A stretch of DNA of 64,000 bases from Planktothrix tepida PCC 9214. Lineage in GTDB: Bacteria; Cyanobacteriota; Cyanobacteriia; Cyanobacteriales; Microcoleaceae. The position numbers were made by a program, and so were the translations under genes. Below the pieces are notes generated by a model. That model did not search any database. It was not told where the DNA came from and saw only the letters and a list, made by a program, of their open reading frames with translations. Positions 8,452 to 16,788 of the stretch are shown in pieces. Position 1 is the stretch's first letter, and every line of letters begins with the position of its first letter. The DNA lies in NCBI RefSeq assembly GCF_900009145.1, contig NZ_LN889782.1:858235-922234 (forward strand), given 5' to 3'.

Positions 8452-9844
8452 AAATAATCTTCCAACTTGGGCTAAAAACTATGCAATTTCTCGTCGCAGT
8501 TTAGCTTTATTAATCTTACAGAAAGATCCCCATCTGTGGCAACTGATTCAAGCGGATGATTCGCGCTATCAAGACATAGAAATGATTGTCGCCACCACCC
8601 AAAACCAATTAAAACAATCTCCCTCAATAGTGATCGCCCATACCCGTCAACAACAAGCCGGGAACCTAGAAAGTAGGGTTCTTTCTGAACCTCTCCAGGA
8701 AAAAACGTTATTCACCGAAAAGCTTCATCAACTCACCGTTAATCCCCTAACGGGATTCCCCATTTTATTGATTATTTTGTATTATGGGGTCTATAAATTT
8801 GTGGGAGAATTTGGGGCAGGAACCTTAGTTGATGCCATTGAAACCTTTTTTGAACAGCAGATTAACCCCGTTGTTAATCACATAACAGTCTTGATTTTTC
8901 CTTGGCAACCCCTACAGGATTTAATTGGAAATGATTATGGGATTATTACTTTGGGAATTCGCTATGCGACAGCGATCGTTTTACCCGTTGTTGCTACGTT
9001 CTTTTTCATTTTTTCTCTCTTAGAAGATAGCGGTTATTTACCGCGATTATCGCTCATGTTAGACCGAATATTCAAATATATTGGATTATCAGGACGGTCT
9101 GTAATTCCTATTGTTTTAGGATTTGGATGCGATACGATGGCAACGATGGTAACGCGCACCTTAGAAACTAATCGAGAACGATTAATTGCGACTTTTTTAC
9201 TGTCCTTAGCGATTCCTTGTGCGGCACAATGGGGGGTAATAGTGGGATTATTATCTCAAAAACCAATAGCATTAATCGCTTGGGCAGTATTTTTAACGGT
9301 TATTTTCTTAGTGATGGGATTTCTAACCTCAAAAATTTTACCGGGAAAACCGGCGGGATTTTATATGGAAATTCCCCCTTTGAGGCTTCCTAAATTCAGA
9401 AATATTTTGATTAAAACTTGGGTGCGGATGAAGTGGTATTTTTATGAAATTTTACCTTTGTTTATTTGGGCATCAGTATTAATTTGGTTGGGACGATTAA
9501 CCGGGTTATTTGATATTCTAGTTCGAGGGTTAGAACCGATTAGCTTAAGTTTAGGACTTCCCCAAGAAGCCGCGCCAATTTTCCTCTATGGCTTTTTCCG
9601 AAGAGATTATGGGGCTGCGGGATTATTTGATATGCAGCAACAGGGGATTTTTAATGGAAATCAATTGTTTATTGCCGCAATTGTTCTCACGTTATTTTTA
9701 CCTTGTATTGCTCAATTACAAATGATGTTGAAAGAACGAGGAACCCTAACAACAATATTAATGACTTCCTTTATCTTTCCCTTTGCTTTTTTTATTGGGT
9801 ACTGTACCAACTTCGCTTTAAATGTATTAGGAGTGAATTTCTAA
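8381..9844 (+). CDS. feoB: Ferrous iron transporter FeoB, membrane part (split FeoB)
   Basis: This frame holds the end of the FeoB helical linker and the whole permease: two Gate domains and about eight membrane helices. Visible are LTVNPLTGFPILLIILYYG at the first helix, LEDSGYLPRLSLMLDRIFK, and the core GFGCDTMATMVTRTLETNRE, whose Cys is in the predicted iron path. The second Gate has FFRRDYGAAGLFD. The start ATG 8381 is preceded by AAGGA at 8367-8371, so separate, coupled translation is possible. The overlap with the GTPase frame is 71 bp. The stop abuts the FeoA start, so all three parts form one operon. Confidence 0.88.
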   Translation: MLTPVIYPQPIEKAINEIELLFSENNLPTWAKNYAISRRSLALLILQKDPHLWQLIQADDSRYQDIEMIVATTQNQLKQSPSIVIAHTRQQQAGNLESRVLSEPLQEKTLFTEKLHQLTVNPLTGFPILLIILYYGVYKFVGEFGAGTLVDAIETFFEQQINPVVNHITVLIFPWQPLQDLIGNDYGIITLGIRYATAIVLPVVATFFFIFSLLEDSGYLPRLSLMLDRIFKYIGLSGRSVIPIVLGFGCDTMATMVTRTLETNRERLIATFLLSLAIPCAAQWGVIVGLLSQKPIALIAWAVFLTVIFLVMGFLTSKILPGKPAGFYMEIPPLRLPKFRNILIKTWVRMKWYFYEILPLFIWASVLIWLGRLTGLFDILVRGLEPISLSLGLPQEAAPIFLYGFFRRDYGAAGLFDMQQQGIFNGNQLFIAAIVLTLFLPCIAQLQMMLKERGTLTTILMTSFIFPFAFFIGYCTNFALNVLGVNF

Positions 9845-10060
9845 ATGATGACATTATCAACTGCTAAAATAGGCAGAAAAGGAACTATTTTATACTTAAA
9901 AACAGAAGATGAAGCCTTAACTCACAAATTAATGGCTTTGGGAATTATGCCTGGAATTGATATCCAATTAGAGCAGAAATTTCCCTCCTATATTATTAAG
10001 ATAGGTAGAACTCGTGCTACCCTAGATCAAGAGACAGCACAACGAATTTATATTCAGTAA
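9845..10060 (+). CDS. feoA: FeoA-domain protein
   Basis: A 71-residue SH3-like FeoA protein that accompanies FeoB in ferrous iron uptake and is thought to modulate its GTPase or gating. The family core (HKLMALGIMPGIDIQLEQKF) is at residues 26-45. The start codon follows the FeoB stop with no gap; a second ATG at 9848 is equally possible. The order FeoB then FeoA is the reverse of the common feoA-feoB arrangement. A short CCCTTC/GAAGGG hairpin at 10088-10103 follows the gene. Confidence 0.88.
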   Translation: MMTLSTAKIGRKGTILYLKTEDEALTHKLMALGIMPGIDIQLEQKFPSYIIKIGRTRATLDQETAQRIYIQ

Positions 10061-10129
10061 CAGAATCTTTCTCCGCCTTGATATAAGCCCTTCACCAGAA
10101 GGGTTAGGACAAAGACTCATGCAGCAAAC

Positions 10130-10624
10130 CTAGGCGGTGAAATCTTTTAATCCTTCCTCTTGAATCACAAAGTCTAACAATCCCTCACAGGAATCCAATA
10201 ATAAATCAATCACCTGATTAAATCCTTCTGCACCCCCATAATAGGGATCTGGAACTTCTTTTAGGGTGTGATGACGACAAAACTCACACATTAATTTAAC
10301 TTTGTGGCGATATTTTCCTGATGGGTCAAGATAAAGAATATTTTGATAATTGTCTTGATCCATCGCTAAGATTAAATCAAACGCTTCAAAATCATTTTGT
10401 TTAAATTGACGGGCTTTTCCTACCATTGTAATTCCCCGTTGCTTTGCCGTTTGCGTCATACGTCGATCTGGGGAACTGCCAATATGATAACTTGAGGTTC
10501 CGGCGGAATCACAAATAATGCGATCGCTCAAATTTGCCTGATCAATTAAATGATTCATAATATTTTCCGCCGCCGGAGAACGGCAAATATTGCCAAGGCA
10601 AACAAAGAGGAGTTTGTAAGGCAT
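10130..10624 (-). CDS. Low-molecular-weight protein-tyrosine phosphatase
   Basis: A 164-residue cytoplasmic phosphatase of the LMW-PTP/arsenate reductase fold. The P-loop CLGNICRSP sits at residues 9-17, with the nucleophile Cys9 and the catalytic Arg. The general-acid Asp is in VPDPYYGGAEGF near residue 125. These residues are those of an active phosphotyrosine phosphatase. In bacteria such enzymes often act on tyrosine kinases that control exopolysaccharide export, but no such kinase is adjacent here. Length is normal. It is convergent with feoA. Confidence 0.9.
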   Translation of the reverse strand: MPYKLLFVCLGNICRSPAAENIMNHLIDQANLSDRIICDSAGTSSYHIGSSPDRRMTQTAKQRGITMVGKARQFKQNDFEAFDLILAMDQDNYQNILYLDPSGKYRHKVKLMCEFCRHHTLKEVPDPYYGGAEGFNQVIDLLLDSCEGLLDFVIQEEGLKDFTA

Positions 10625-10781
10625 AAGTCAAAAATAAAGTTAAAAAATTAGTTTAAAAATGAGGAGTTAGAAGCCGTAGAGAAGCCACCTTTGAGGGTTG
10701 TAGCTCAGAGTCAAAAGGTAGGTTTTCAACTTTTCTCCGCGTCTTCTCCTCCTCAATTCTTTATCCTTTACCCTTCAGACT

Positions 10782-11129
10782 TTAACCTAATCCAGGTAAA
10801 TTCAAACCCCCTGTAAGTTCTTCCATCCGTTCACGCATGGTTGCCGTAGAATTCTTATACGCTTCTTGCATGGCGATGAGAACCAGATCAGAGACGACAT
10901 CAGCACCTTCTCCTAAAACATCCGGTGAAATTTCGACCCGACGGGGTTCTTGGTTTCCGCTTAAGTAAACCTTAACTAAACCTCCCCCAGCTTCCCCAGG
11001 AATTTCCAACTGATCCAGGTCTTCTTGAAGCTTTTTCGCGCCTTCTTGAACCTGCTGCGCCTTCTTGAAGGCATCAGCGAGTTCTTTCATTTTGCCCAGA
11101 CCAAAACCAAATCCTTTTTCTTGTGTCAT
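10782..11129 (-). CDS. YbaB/EbfC-family nucleoid-associated protein
   Basis: A 115-residue protein of the YbaB/EbfC family: an N-terminal helical part ([21 protein letters not shown]) and a C-terminal sheet-helix part with [19 protein letters not shown] and [12 protein letters not shown]. Family members dimerise and bind DNA, often encoded near dnaX and recR. Here the neighbours are murB and murC on the same strand, as in several cyanobacteria. The Gly-rich N-terminus (GFGFGLG) is an odd local feature. A role in nucleoid structure or gene regulation is known for the family only. Confidence 0.88.
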   Translation of the reverse strand: MTQEKGFGFGLGKMKELADAFKKAQQVQEGAKKLQEDLDQLEIPGEAGGGLVKVYLSGNQEPRRVEISPDVLGEGADVVSDLVLIAMQEAYKNSTATMRERMEELTGGLNLPGLG

Positions 11130-11270
11130 AGTTTGTTCCTGTAGCGCCGAGAACGGCTTGAATATTGATTAAAGTGAACCGCAGACAGGTAAGCTATAGT
11201 AGCATTTTTTGGGGCTGATTAACTGCATCCAGGGGAAAGAAATCACCCCCAATGGTCTCAAACATAAAGA

Positions 11271-12233
11271 TTAACAAACTTGAAATTCACCCATAATTTT
11301 AACCTCCGGTTCTAATAAAAACGACCAACGCCGTTCAACTTGTTCTTGTATATGACGAATTAACAAAAATATATCGTTTGCCGTTGCTCCCCCACAATTG
11401 AGAATAAAATTGGCGTGGCGTTCTGCTACCTGAGCTTGGCCAATAGTGTAGCCTTTTAAACCCGTTTGTTCAATCAGCCAGCCTGCCGCTTTCGGGCCAG
11501 GATTGCGGAAAACACTTCCACAACTCGGCAGATGATAAGGTTGATTATCGCGACGGTGATTAAAATGAGCCGTTGTATCTGCTAGAACCTTCTGGGGATC
11601 ATGACCCGGTTCTAACTGGAAGGTCGCTTGAGTCACAAACCGATCACCCCCTTGTAAAACAGAGGTTCGATAACGATAGGCGAGATCTTTAGGGGTGAGG
11701 AGTTGTAATTCTCCAGCCCTCGATAGAACGTGAGTATTAACTAAAATATCTGCGGTACAGGATCTATGAGCACCTGCGTTCATAACCACCGCACCACCGA
11801 TGGTTCCGGGGATACCCACAGCCCACTCCAATCCTCGCCATCCCAAACGAGCCGCTTTCCACGCCAAACGAGGAAGAGAACTTCCGGCCCCAGCAGTCAC
11901 TAAGCCCGTTTCTACATCAAACTGAGTATGACGTAAATGACGAGTTGCAATGACTAATCCGGGCAATCCTTGATCACTAATCAGTAAATTTGATCCGGCG
12001 CCGAGTAGGGTGATGGGTAATCCTTCTGTATTAGCCCAACTCAGCGTTTCTTGAAGTTGTTCTACCCCTTTAGGTGCGACATACCACTCGGCTGGCCCTC
12101 CGACCCGAAAGGATGTCAAGGTGGTTAAAGGAACTAAAGATTGAATCAAACAGTCTGTTTCCGGTAAGGCTATGCAGCGTGACCGATGGCAATTCGTTTG
12201 ACCGGGAGAGTCATAAGAAAGTGTCATGACCAT
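11271..12233 (-). CDS. murB: UDP-N-acetylenolpyruvoylglucosamine reductase
   Basis: Reduces UDP-GlcNAc-enolpyruvate to UDP-MurNAc with NADPH and FAD in cytoplasmic peptidoglycan synthesis. The FAD-binding domain starts near residue 38 with [15 protein letters not shown] and contains [20 protein letters not shown] and [17 protein letters not shown]. The C-terminal domain has the active-site Ser loop SCGSVFRNP and the final Glu in [10 protein letters not shown]. The length of 320 residues is normal for this short type of MurB. murC lies 52 bp upstream on the same strand, so the two form an operon. Confidence 0.95.
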   Translation of the reverse strand: MVMTLSYDSPGQTNCHRSRCIALPETDCLIQSLVPLTTLTSFRVGGPAEWYVAPKGVEQLQETLSWANTEGLPITLLGAGSNLLISDQGLPGLVIATRHLRHTQFDVETGLVTAGAGSSLPRLAWKAARLGWRGLEWAVGIPGTIGGAVVMNAGAHRSCTADILVNTHVLSRAGELQLLTPKDLAYRYRTSVLQGGDRFVTQATFQLEPGHDPQKVLADTTAHFNHRRDNQPYHLPSCGSVFRNPGPKAAGWLIEQTGLKGYTIGQAQVAERHANFILNCGGATANDIFLLIRHIQEQVERRWSFLLEPEVKIMGEFQVC

Positions 12234-12285
12234 ATCGAAATGAATACCTTAGAACTTGGATGTAAATCACCGATTGACTATCAAC

Positions 12286-13884
12286 TCAATCCAAAAGCGC
12301 CTGTTGGCACTCTGACTCTATCCCATCAGTATCTTGGGAAGTCTGATGAAATGCCATGACTTCTGGAATAATTTTGTTGAGGTTGCCCGCACCGAGAAAT
12401 AGAACTAAATCACCCGGTTGCAATAGTTGTGCTAAACCGATCTTCAGGGCATCCATCGACGGTTGATATAACACTTGAGGATGATAATTGGCAATCAAGT
12501 CTGCTACGCTTTGCCCGTCAATTTCCCAAAGATTAGGTTCCCCAGCACTATAAATCTCGGTGAGAACAACAACATCAGCATCACTGAAACACTGAGCAAA
12601 ATCTTGCAGAAAGGCATGAGTTCGACTATACCGATGGGGTTGAAAAATCGCAACAATTCGCTGAAGGTAAGGTTGAGTGTTTAAGGTGCTTTCTTGCATC
12701 CGAAGCCTGGCAGCGGCGAGGGTGACGCGGATTTCGCTGGGATGATGGGCGTAATCGTCTACAAACAGGATGTTATTGTGACAGCCTCGGTACTCAAAAC
12801 GACGTTTGGCTCCTTCAAATTCCGCTAATGCCTTGGCTATGACGGAAAACTCCATTCCTAACTGGCGTCCTACCGCAATCGCAGCTAAGGCATTGCTGAG
12901 ATTATGCTGCCCTAGCAATTTTAACTCTAGTTCTCCCAAGAAACTGCCTTTTTCCACAATTTGAGCATAGATACCATTGGGTCTATATTGGATTGCTTTG
13001 GCGGTGTAATCAGCTTCTGTGTGAGGATTCAGGCTGTAGGTAATACTGGGTTGAATTTGATCCCGTACTATTGCACAATCGATACAACCCACTAGGGTTT
13101 TACAGTTTGTATCAAAGACTTTAAAAGTATTGATAACTTGGTCTAGGGTTTCATAGTGATCGGGATGGTCTAACTCAATATTGGTAATTATGCCGATTTG
13201 AGCCGTAATTTTGACCAGGGAACCATCGGATTCATCAGCCTCAGCTACCATATAAGGCCCCTGACCCATACGAGCATTCCCTTCCCACGCATCCACTTCT
13301 CCCCCAACTAAAATAGTGGGATCAAGACCTGCGTTGAGCAACATGAAGGCAATCATACTGCTGGTGGTGGTTTTTCCATGGGTTCCAGCCACAGCAATAC
13401 TTTGGTAATCTTGAATCAGCGCGGCTAGTAAATCGGAACGGTGAAAAATCGGACAACCTAACTCTAAAGCCGCTTGATATTCGGAGTTTCCCGAATGAAT
13501 AGCCGTTGAACAAATGACTTGGGGTAATTCTGTCCCCTGTGTTGTCTGGCCATTAGAATTAAAAGCTTCCGCTTGAATGACGGAAGCAGACCGGGAGTTC
13601 AATCCATTTTCACAGACTGATAACTCCAGTTCCATTGGGGAACTTGGTTTGTGATTCCCTTCATCTAGAGATTTTTTAATGTACTCAAAGTTGCTTGCAT
13701 CTTGACGACAAAAGATTTGAGCACCTAACGCTTGTAAGCGTTGAGTAATATGGCTACGTTGAATATCGGAGCCATAAATGGGTAGCTTTCGCTTCGCTAG
13801 GATGTAGGCGAGGGCTGACATTCCAATCCCACCAATCCCGATGAAGTGAAATGGCCTGCCAGTGAAATCAACAGAACTCGGCAT
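12286..13884 (-). CDS. murC: UDP-N-acetylmuramate--L-alanine ligase
   Basis: ATP-dependent ligase adding L-Ala to UDP-MurNAc. The N-terminal Rossmann motif FHFIGIGGIGMSALAYILA occupies residues 13-31, the ATP loop VAGTHGKTTTSSM is near residue 170, and the mid-domain has EADESDGS and DHPDHYET; the C-terminal domain has VDDYAHHPSE. At 532 residues it is longer than most MurC proteins. The excess is a Ser/Asn-rich insert of about 50 residues at positions about 68-118, between the UDP-binding part and ICSTAIHSGNSEYQAA. It looks like an exposed loop and the catalytic residues are intact. The gene precedes murB. Confidence 0.95.
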   Translation of the reverse strand: MPSSVDFTGRPFHFIGIGGIGMSALAYILAKRKLPIYGSDIQRSHITQRLQALGAQIFCRQDASNFEYIKKSLDEGNHKPSSPMELELSVCENGLNSRSASVIQAEAFNSNGQTTQGTELPQVICSTAIHSGNSEYQAALELGCPIFHRSDLLAALIQDYQSIAVAGTHGKTTTSSMIAFMLLNAGLDPTILVGGEVDAWEGNARMGQGPYMVAEADESDGSLVKITAQIGIITNIELDHPDHYETLDQVINTFKVFDTNCKTLVGCIDCAIVRDQIQPSITYSLNPHTEADYTAKAIQYRPNGIYAQIVEKGSFLGELELKLLGQHNLSNALAAIAVGRQLGMEFSVIAKALAEFEGAKRRFEYRGCHNNILFVDDYAHHPSEIRVTLAAARLRMQESTLNTQPYLQRIVAIFQPHRYSRTHAFLQDFAQCFSDADVVVLTEIYSAGEPNLWEIDGQSVADLIANYHPQVLYQPSMDALKIGLAQLLQPGDLVLFLGAGNLNKIIPEVMAFHQTSQDTDGIESECQQALLD

Positions 13885-14251
13885 CGATCACTCCTTATCA
13901 CACCACACCACACCAATAACACGCGATATCATATCAAGAATTGTTTTTTACCGATACTCCTCAGCCAACATTTCTCAGATGGTCTTTGTAATCTAGCATC
14001 TTTAGATTTTAGGTTAATTGAGTTCTCTCAGTAGTTGTATACTATATACCCCCTGAGTTCAGAAATCACCGGAGTCCCACTAACTAAATTAATGAAGGCA
14101 TTCAGGAGACGGAGCGGTGAATCTTGACCGGAAATTGTTCAACTCGATTTTAATCCCGACAAAAAAAGTCGGGTATGATTGACGGCTATTTGTAGACTGT
14201 GATACTTTGTTTTCAACATTCCAGTATCGGATTTTCAGTGGAGGACAGGTC
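13885..14251. other. Divergent murC/thrC upstream region with hairpin
   Basis: About 367 bp without a supported gene. A hairpin lies at 14155-14173: CCCGAC, a loop of seven A, and GTCGGG. It is about 80 bases before the thrC start and may be part of its leader. The sequence TATACTATATAC at 14037-14048 is promoter-like. The thrC ribosome site GGAGG (14240-14244) ends the region. An ORF reading across it has no coding character. Confidence 0.45.
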
Positions 14252-15556
14252 ATGACTCAGGCGACAACCAACAACTTAAACTTAACCGGGGCGACTTTTG
14301 ACAAACTCAAATGTAAAGAGTGTGGCGAAGAATACGCCCCCGAAGCCAAGCACGTTTGTGAAGTGTGTTTTGGCCCCCTAGAAGTTCAATATAACTATGA
14401 CCTGCTCCGCCAAACCGTGACTCGCGCTACCATTGAAGCTGGCCCTAACTCCATCTGGCGTTATCGTAAATTTCTTCCTGTCGCTACTGAGAATGTGATT
14501 GATGTTGGAACCGGAATGACCCCCCTCATTAAGTCAGAACGGTTAGCCCGTCGCCTGGGTTTGAAAAATCTTTATATTAAAAACGATGCTGTGAATATGC
14601 CCACCCTGAGCTTTAAAGACCGGGTGGTGTCCGTTGCTCTGAGTCGGGCTAGAGAATTAGGATTTTCGACGGTTTCCTGTGCCAGTACCGGAAATTTGGC
14701 TAACTCCACCGCCGCCATTGCTGCAAGAGCAGGTCTGGACTGTTGTGTGTTTGTCCCGGCGGATTTAGAAGCAGGTAAAATCTTAGGAACCTTAATCTAC
14801 AATCCAATTTTAATGGCTGTTAAAGGCAATTACGATCAAGTTAATCGCCTGTGTTCAGAAGTGGCGAATACTCATGGTTGGGGTTTTGTGAATATTAACC
14901 TGCGTCCCTACTATTCTGAAGGATCAAAAACCCTTGGTTATGAAGTGATTGAACAACTGGGCTGGAAATTACCCGACCATGTTGTCGCCCCCATTGCTTC
15001 CGGTTCCCTATTTACCAAGATTCATAAAGGTTTTCAAGAATTCGTCAAAGTCGGTTTAGTGGATGACAAAGCTGTGCGTTTCAGTGGAGCACAAGCAGAA
15101 GGCTGTTCTCCCGTGGCTTCTGCCTTCAAAGAAGGACGAGATTTTATTACTCCCGTTAAACCCAATACCATTGCTAAATCCATTGCTATTGGCAATCCTG
15201 CTGATGGAGTTTATGCGGTTGAATTAGCGAACAAAACCAACGGAAATATTGAATGCGTCAACGATGAAGAAGTCATTCAAGGCATTAAATTATTAGCCGA
15301 AACTGAAGGAATTTTTACCGAAACCGCAGGCGGAACAACGATTGCCGTCTTGAAAAAATTGGTAGAAGCAGGTAAAATTGACCCTGAAGAAACCACCGTT
15401 GTTTATATTACAGGCAATGGCTTAAAAACCCAAGAAGCAGTGCAAGGGGATGTCGGTGAACCCTTAACCATTGAACCGAAATTAGAAAGTTTTGAACGGG
15501 CGATTGAACGGGCTCGCACCTTAGATCGTCTGGAATGGCAACAAGTGTTAGTTTAA
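14252..15556 (+). CDS. thrC: Threonine synthase
   Basis: PLP enzyme converting O-phosphohomoserine to threonine. The start ATG 14252 is set by GGAGG at 14240-14244; a longer frame from 14207 is less likely. An N-terminal Cys4 zinc-ribbon-like segment ([19 protein letters not shown]) precedes the fold-type II PLP domain. The PLP lysine is in [16 protein letters not shown] near residue 120, followed by the [13 protein letters not shown] phosphate loop. C-terminal [14 protein letters not shown] is also typical. Length about 434 residues, as in the cyanobacterial class. The MoaD/ThiS-like gene follows 109 bp downstream. Confidence 0.95.
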   Translation: MTQATTNNLNLTGATFDKLKCKECGEEYAPEAKHVCEVCFGPLEVQYNYDLLRQTVTRATIEAGPNSIWRYRKFLPVATENVIDVGTGMTPLIKSERLARRLGLKNLYIKNDAVNMPTLSFKDRVVSVALSRARELGFSTVSCASTGNLANSTAAIAARAGLDCCVFVPADLEAGKILGTLIYNPILMAVKGNYDQVNRLCSEVANTHGWGFVNINLRPYYSEGSKTLGYEVIEQLGWKLPDHVVAPIASGSLFTKIHKGFQEFVKVGLVDDKAVRFSGAQAEGCSPVASAFKEGRDFITPVKPNTIAKSIAIGNPADGVYAVELANKTNGNIECVNDEEVIQGIKLLAETEGIFTETAGGTTIAVLKKLVEAGKIDPEETTVVYITGNGLKTQEAVQGDVGEPLTIEPKLESFERAIERARTLDRLEWQQVLV

Positions 15557-15665
15557 ATTTCTAGTTGTCAGACCCAAAATTAACCGAGAGTATTTTAACA
15601 GTAGAGGCGTTCTTGGAAATGTTTCTACTGACCTAAAACCCTTCATTTGTAGTTTTGTTGAACCT

Positions 15666-15941
15666 ATGACTGTTAAAGTTTTAATTCCCACACCCCTGCA
15701 AAAATTTACTAACAATGAAGCCGTTATTGAGTGTGAAGCTTCTAATATTTCGGAATTAATTAATTCCTTGGAAACCCAATGTCCAGGGATTAAAAAAAGT
15801 CTCTGTGATGACGAAGGAAAACCCCGTAAATTTTTGAATTTTTATGTCAATAGTGAAGATATTCGCTTTTTACAAGGAGCAAATACTAAACTTCAGAAAG
15901 GAGATGAAGTTAGTATTGTTCCGGCAGTTGCGGGAGGTTAA
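15666..15941 (+). CDS. MoaD/ThiS-family sulfur carrier protein
   Basis: A 91-residue beta-grasp protein ending in VPAVAGG; the terminal Gly-Gly is the site that is adenylated and thiocarboxylated in MoaD, ThiS and CysO. Other family marks are the N-terminal [11 protein letters not shown] and the [17 protein letters not shown] segment. No molybdopterin or thiamin gene is nearby. The position directly after thrC suggests a CysO-like donor of sulfide for amino acid synthesis (for example a route from O-phosphohomoserine or O-phosphoserine), but this is inference. A terminator-like hairpin at 15970-15999 follows, so thrC and this gene may be one transcript. Confidence 0.82.
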   Translation: MTVKVLIPTPLQKFTNNEAVIECEASNISELINSLETQCPGIKKSLCDDEGKPRKFLNFYVNSEDIRFLQGANTKLQKGDEVSIVPAVAGG

Positions 15942-15969
15942 TTGCGTTTAATTTTAATAGAGATTTTTG

Positions 15970-15999
15970 AGGACATGATTCACACCATGTCCTTGTTTT
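15970..15999 (+). terminator. Terminator after the MoaD-like gene
   Basis: Inverted repeat AGGACATG (15970-15977) and CATGTCCT (15986-15993), eight base pairs with an eight-base loop, followed by TGTTTTAT. It lies 29 bp after the MoaD-like stop codon and fits an intrinsic terminator of the thrC transcript. Confidence 0.7.
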
Positions 16000-16027
16000 A
16001 TACTATAAAAATTGGGGATGAATATTA

Positions 16028-16576
16028 TCATGCAGATTGATACTCCCCAAAGCCATTGTCGCTAGACTGCATTAACAAGCCTTGAGCAAACTGTTGAACA
16101 TAATCATTAAATCGCTGAGAACTTAACACATCCGTCATCTGCATCGCCCATTGATTTAAACCCGCTACTAAATTGATCAGTTCAGACTTTTCGTTTACAG
16201 AATTGAGTTCACCTAGATACTTGAAATTTAAAAGCGTCTCTAAATCTAGTAAAATTTTTTGGCAAAAACAGATCATTTTATCTAAATATAACCGAATGCG
16301 GTTAAGAGCCAAACTATTAGAATTAGTTTGATTAATTGTTTCTATCACCCGATAACAATTGTTTTCTAAACAGTGAGCCGCATCTTGAATCAGCGTTACA
16401 TATTCTACCGGGGACTTAGCAACTTTCTTTTCTTGGGTCAAAGCGACTTGGAGCAAATAGGAGGAGGAAGCAATAATAGAGGCGGAAGTTCTTAAATAAT
16501 GATGAATTTCTGTTGTAATATCCTGAACTGTGGTAAAGTCCCTATCCAAATTTAACACTAGATTTAACGGTGGCAT
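16028..16576 (-). CDS. Hypothetical protein with a histidine-kinase-dimerisation-like helix pair
   Basis: A 182-residue, mainly helical protein that I do not recognise by name. Near residues 18-45 it reads ITTEIHHYLRTSASIIASS, similar in pattern to the H-box of histidine kinases (H-x-L-R-T), and a second helix follows (YVTLIQDAAHCLENNCYRVI). No ATPase domain is present, so this would be a free-standing DHp-like phosphotransfer or decoy domain at most. The rest is Leu/Asn-rich helix. An AGGAGA ribosome site lies ten bases before ATG 16576. It is convergent with the MoaD-like gene. Confidence 0.55.
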   Translation of the reverse strand: MPPLNLVLNLDRDFTTVQDITTEIHHYLRTSASIIASSSYLLQVALTQEKKVAKSPVEYVTLIQDAAHCLENNCYRVIETINQTNSNSLALNRIRLYLDKMICFCQKILLDLETLLNFKYLGELNSVNEKSELINLVAGLNQWAMQMTDVLSSQRFNDYVQQFAQGLLMQSSDNGFGEYQSA

Positions 16577-16788
16577 AAGTTGGGTTCTCCTGATTAACTG
16601 AATATCATCATCGGTGATGAACCAGAAAAACCCAGTGAAATAAATCTCTCAATTCCGATGATTTTGATCACAATGTACTGGGGGTATCAGTACATTTACT
16701 TAGGATTTAAGAAAAATTTCCCCTCGCCTTTGAGGAGAGGGGGTTAGGGGGAGAGGTCACAAACCCAGTTTCTGAAGAACCCCTAAGT

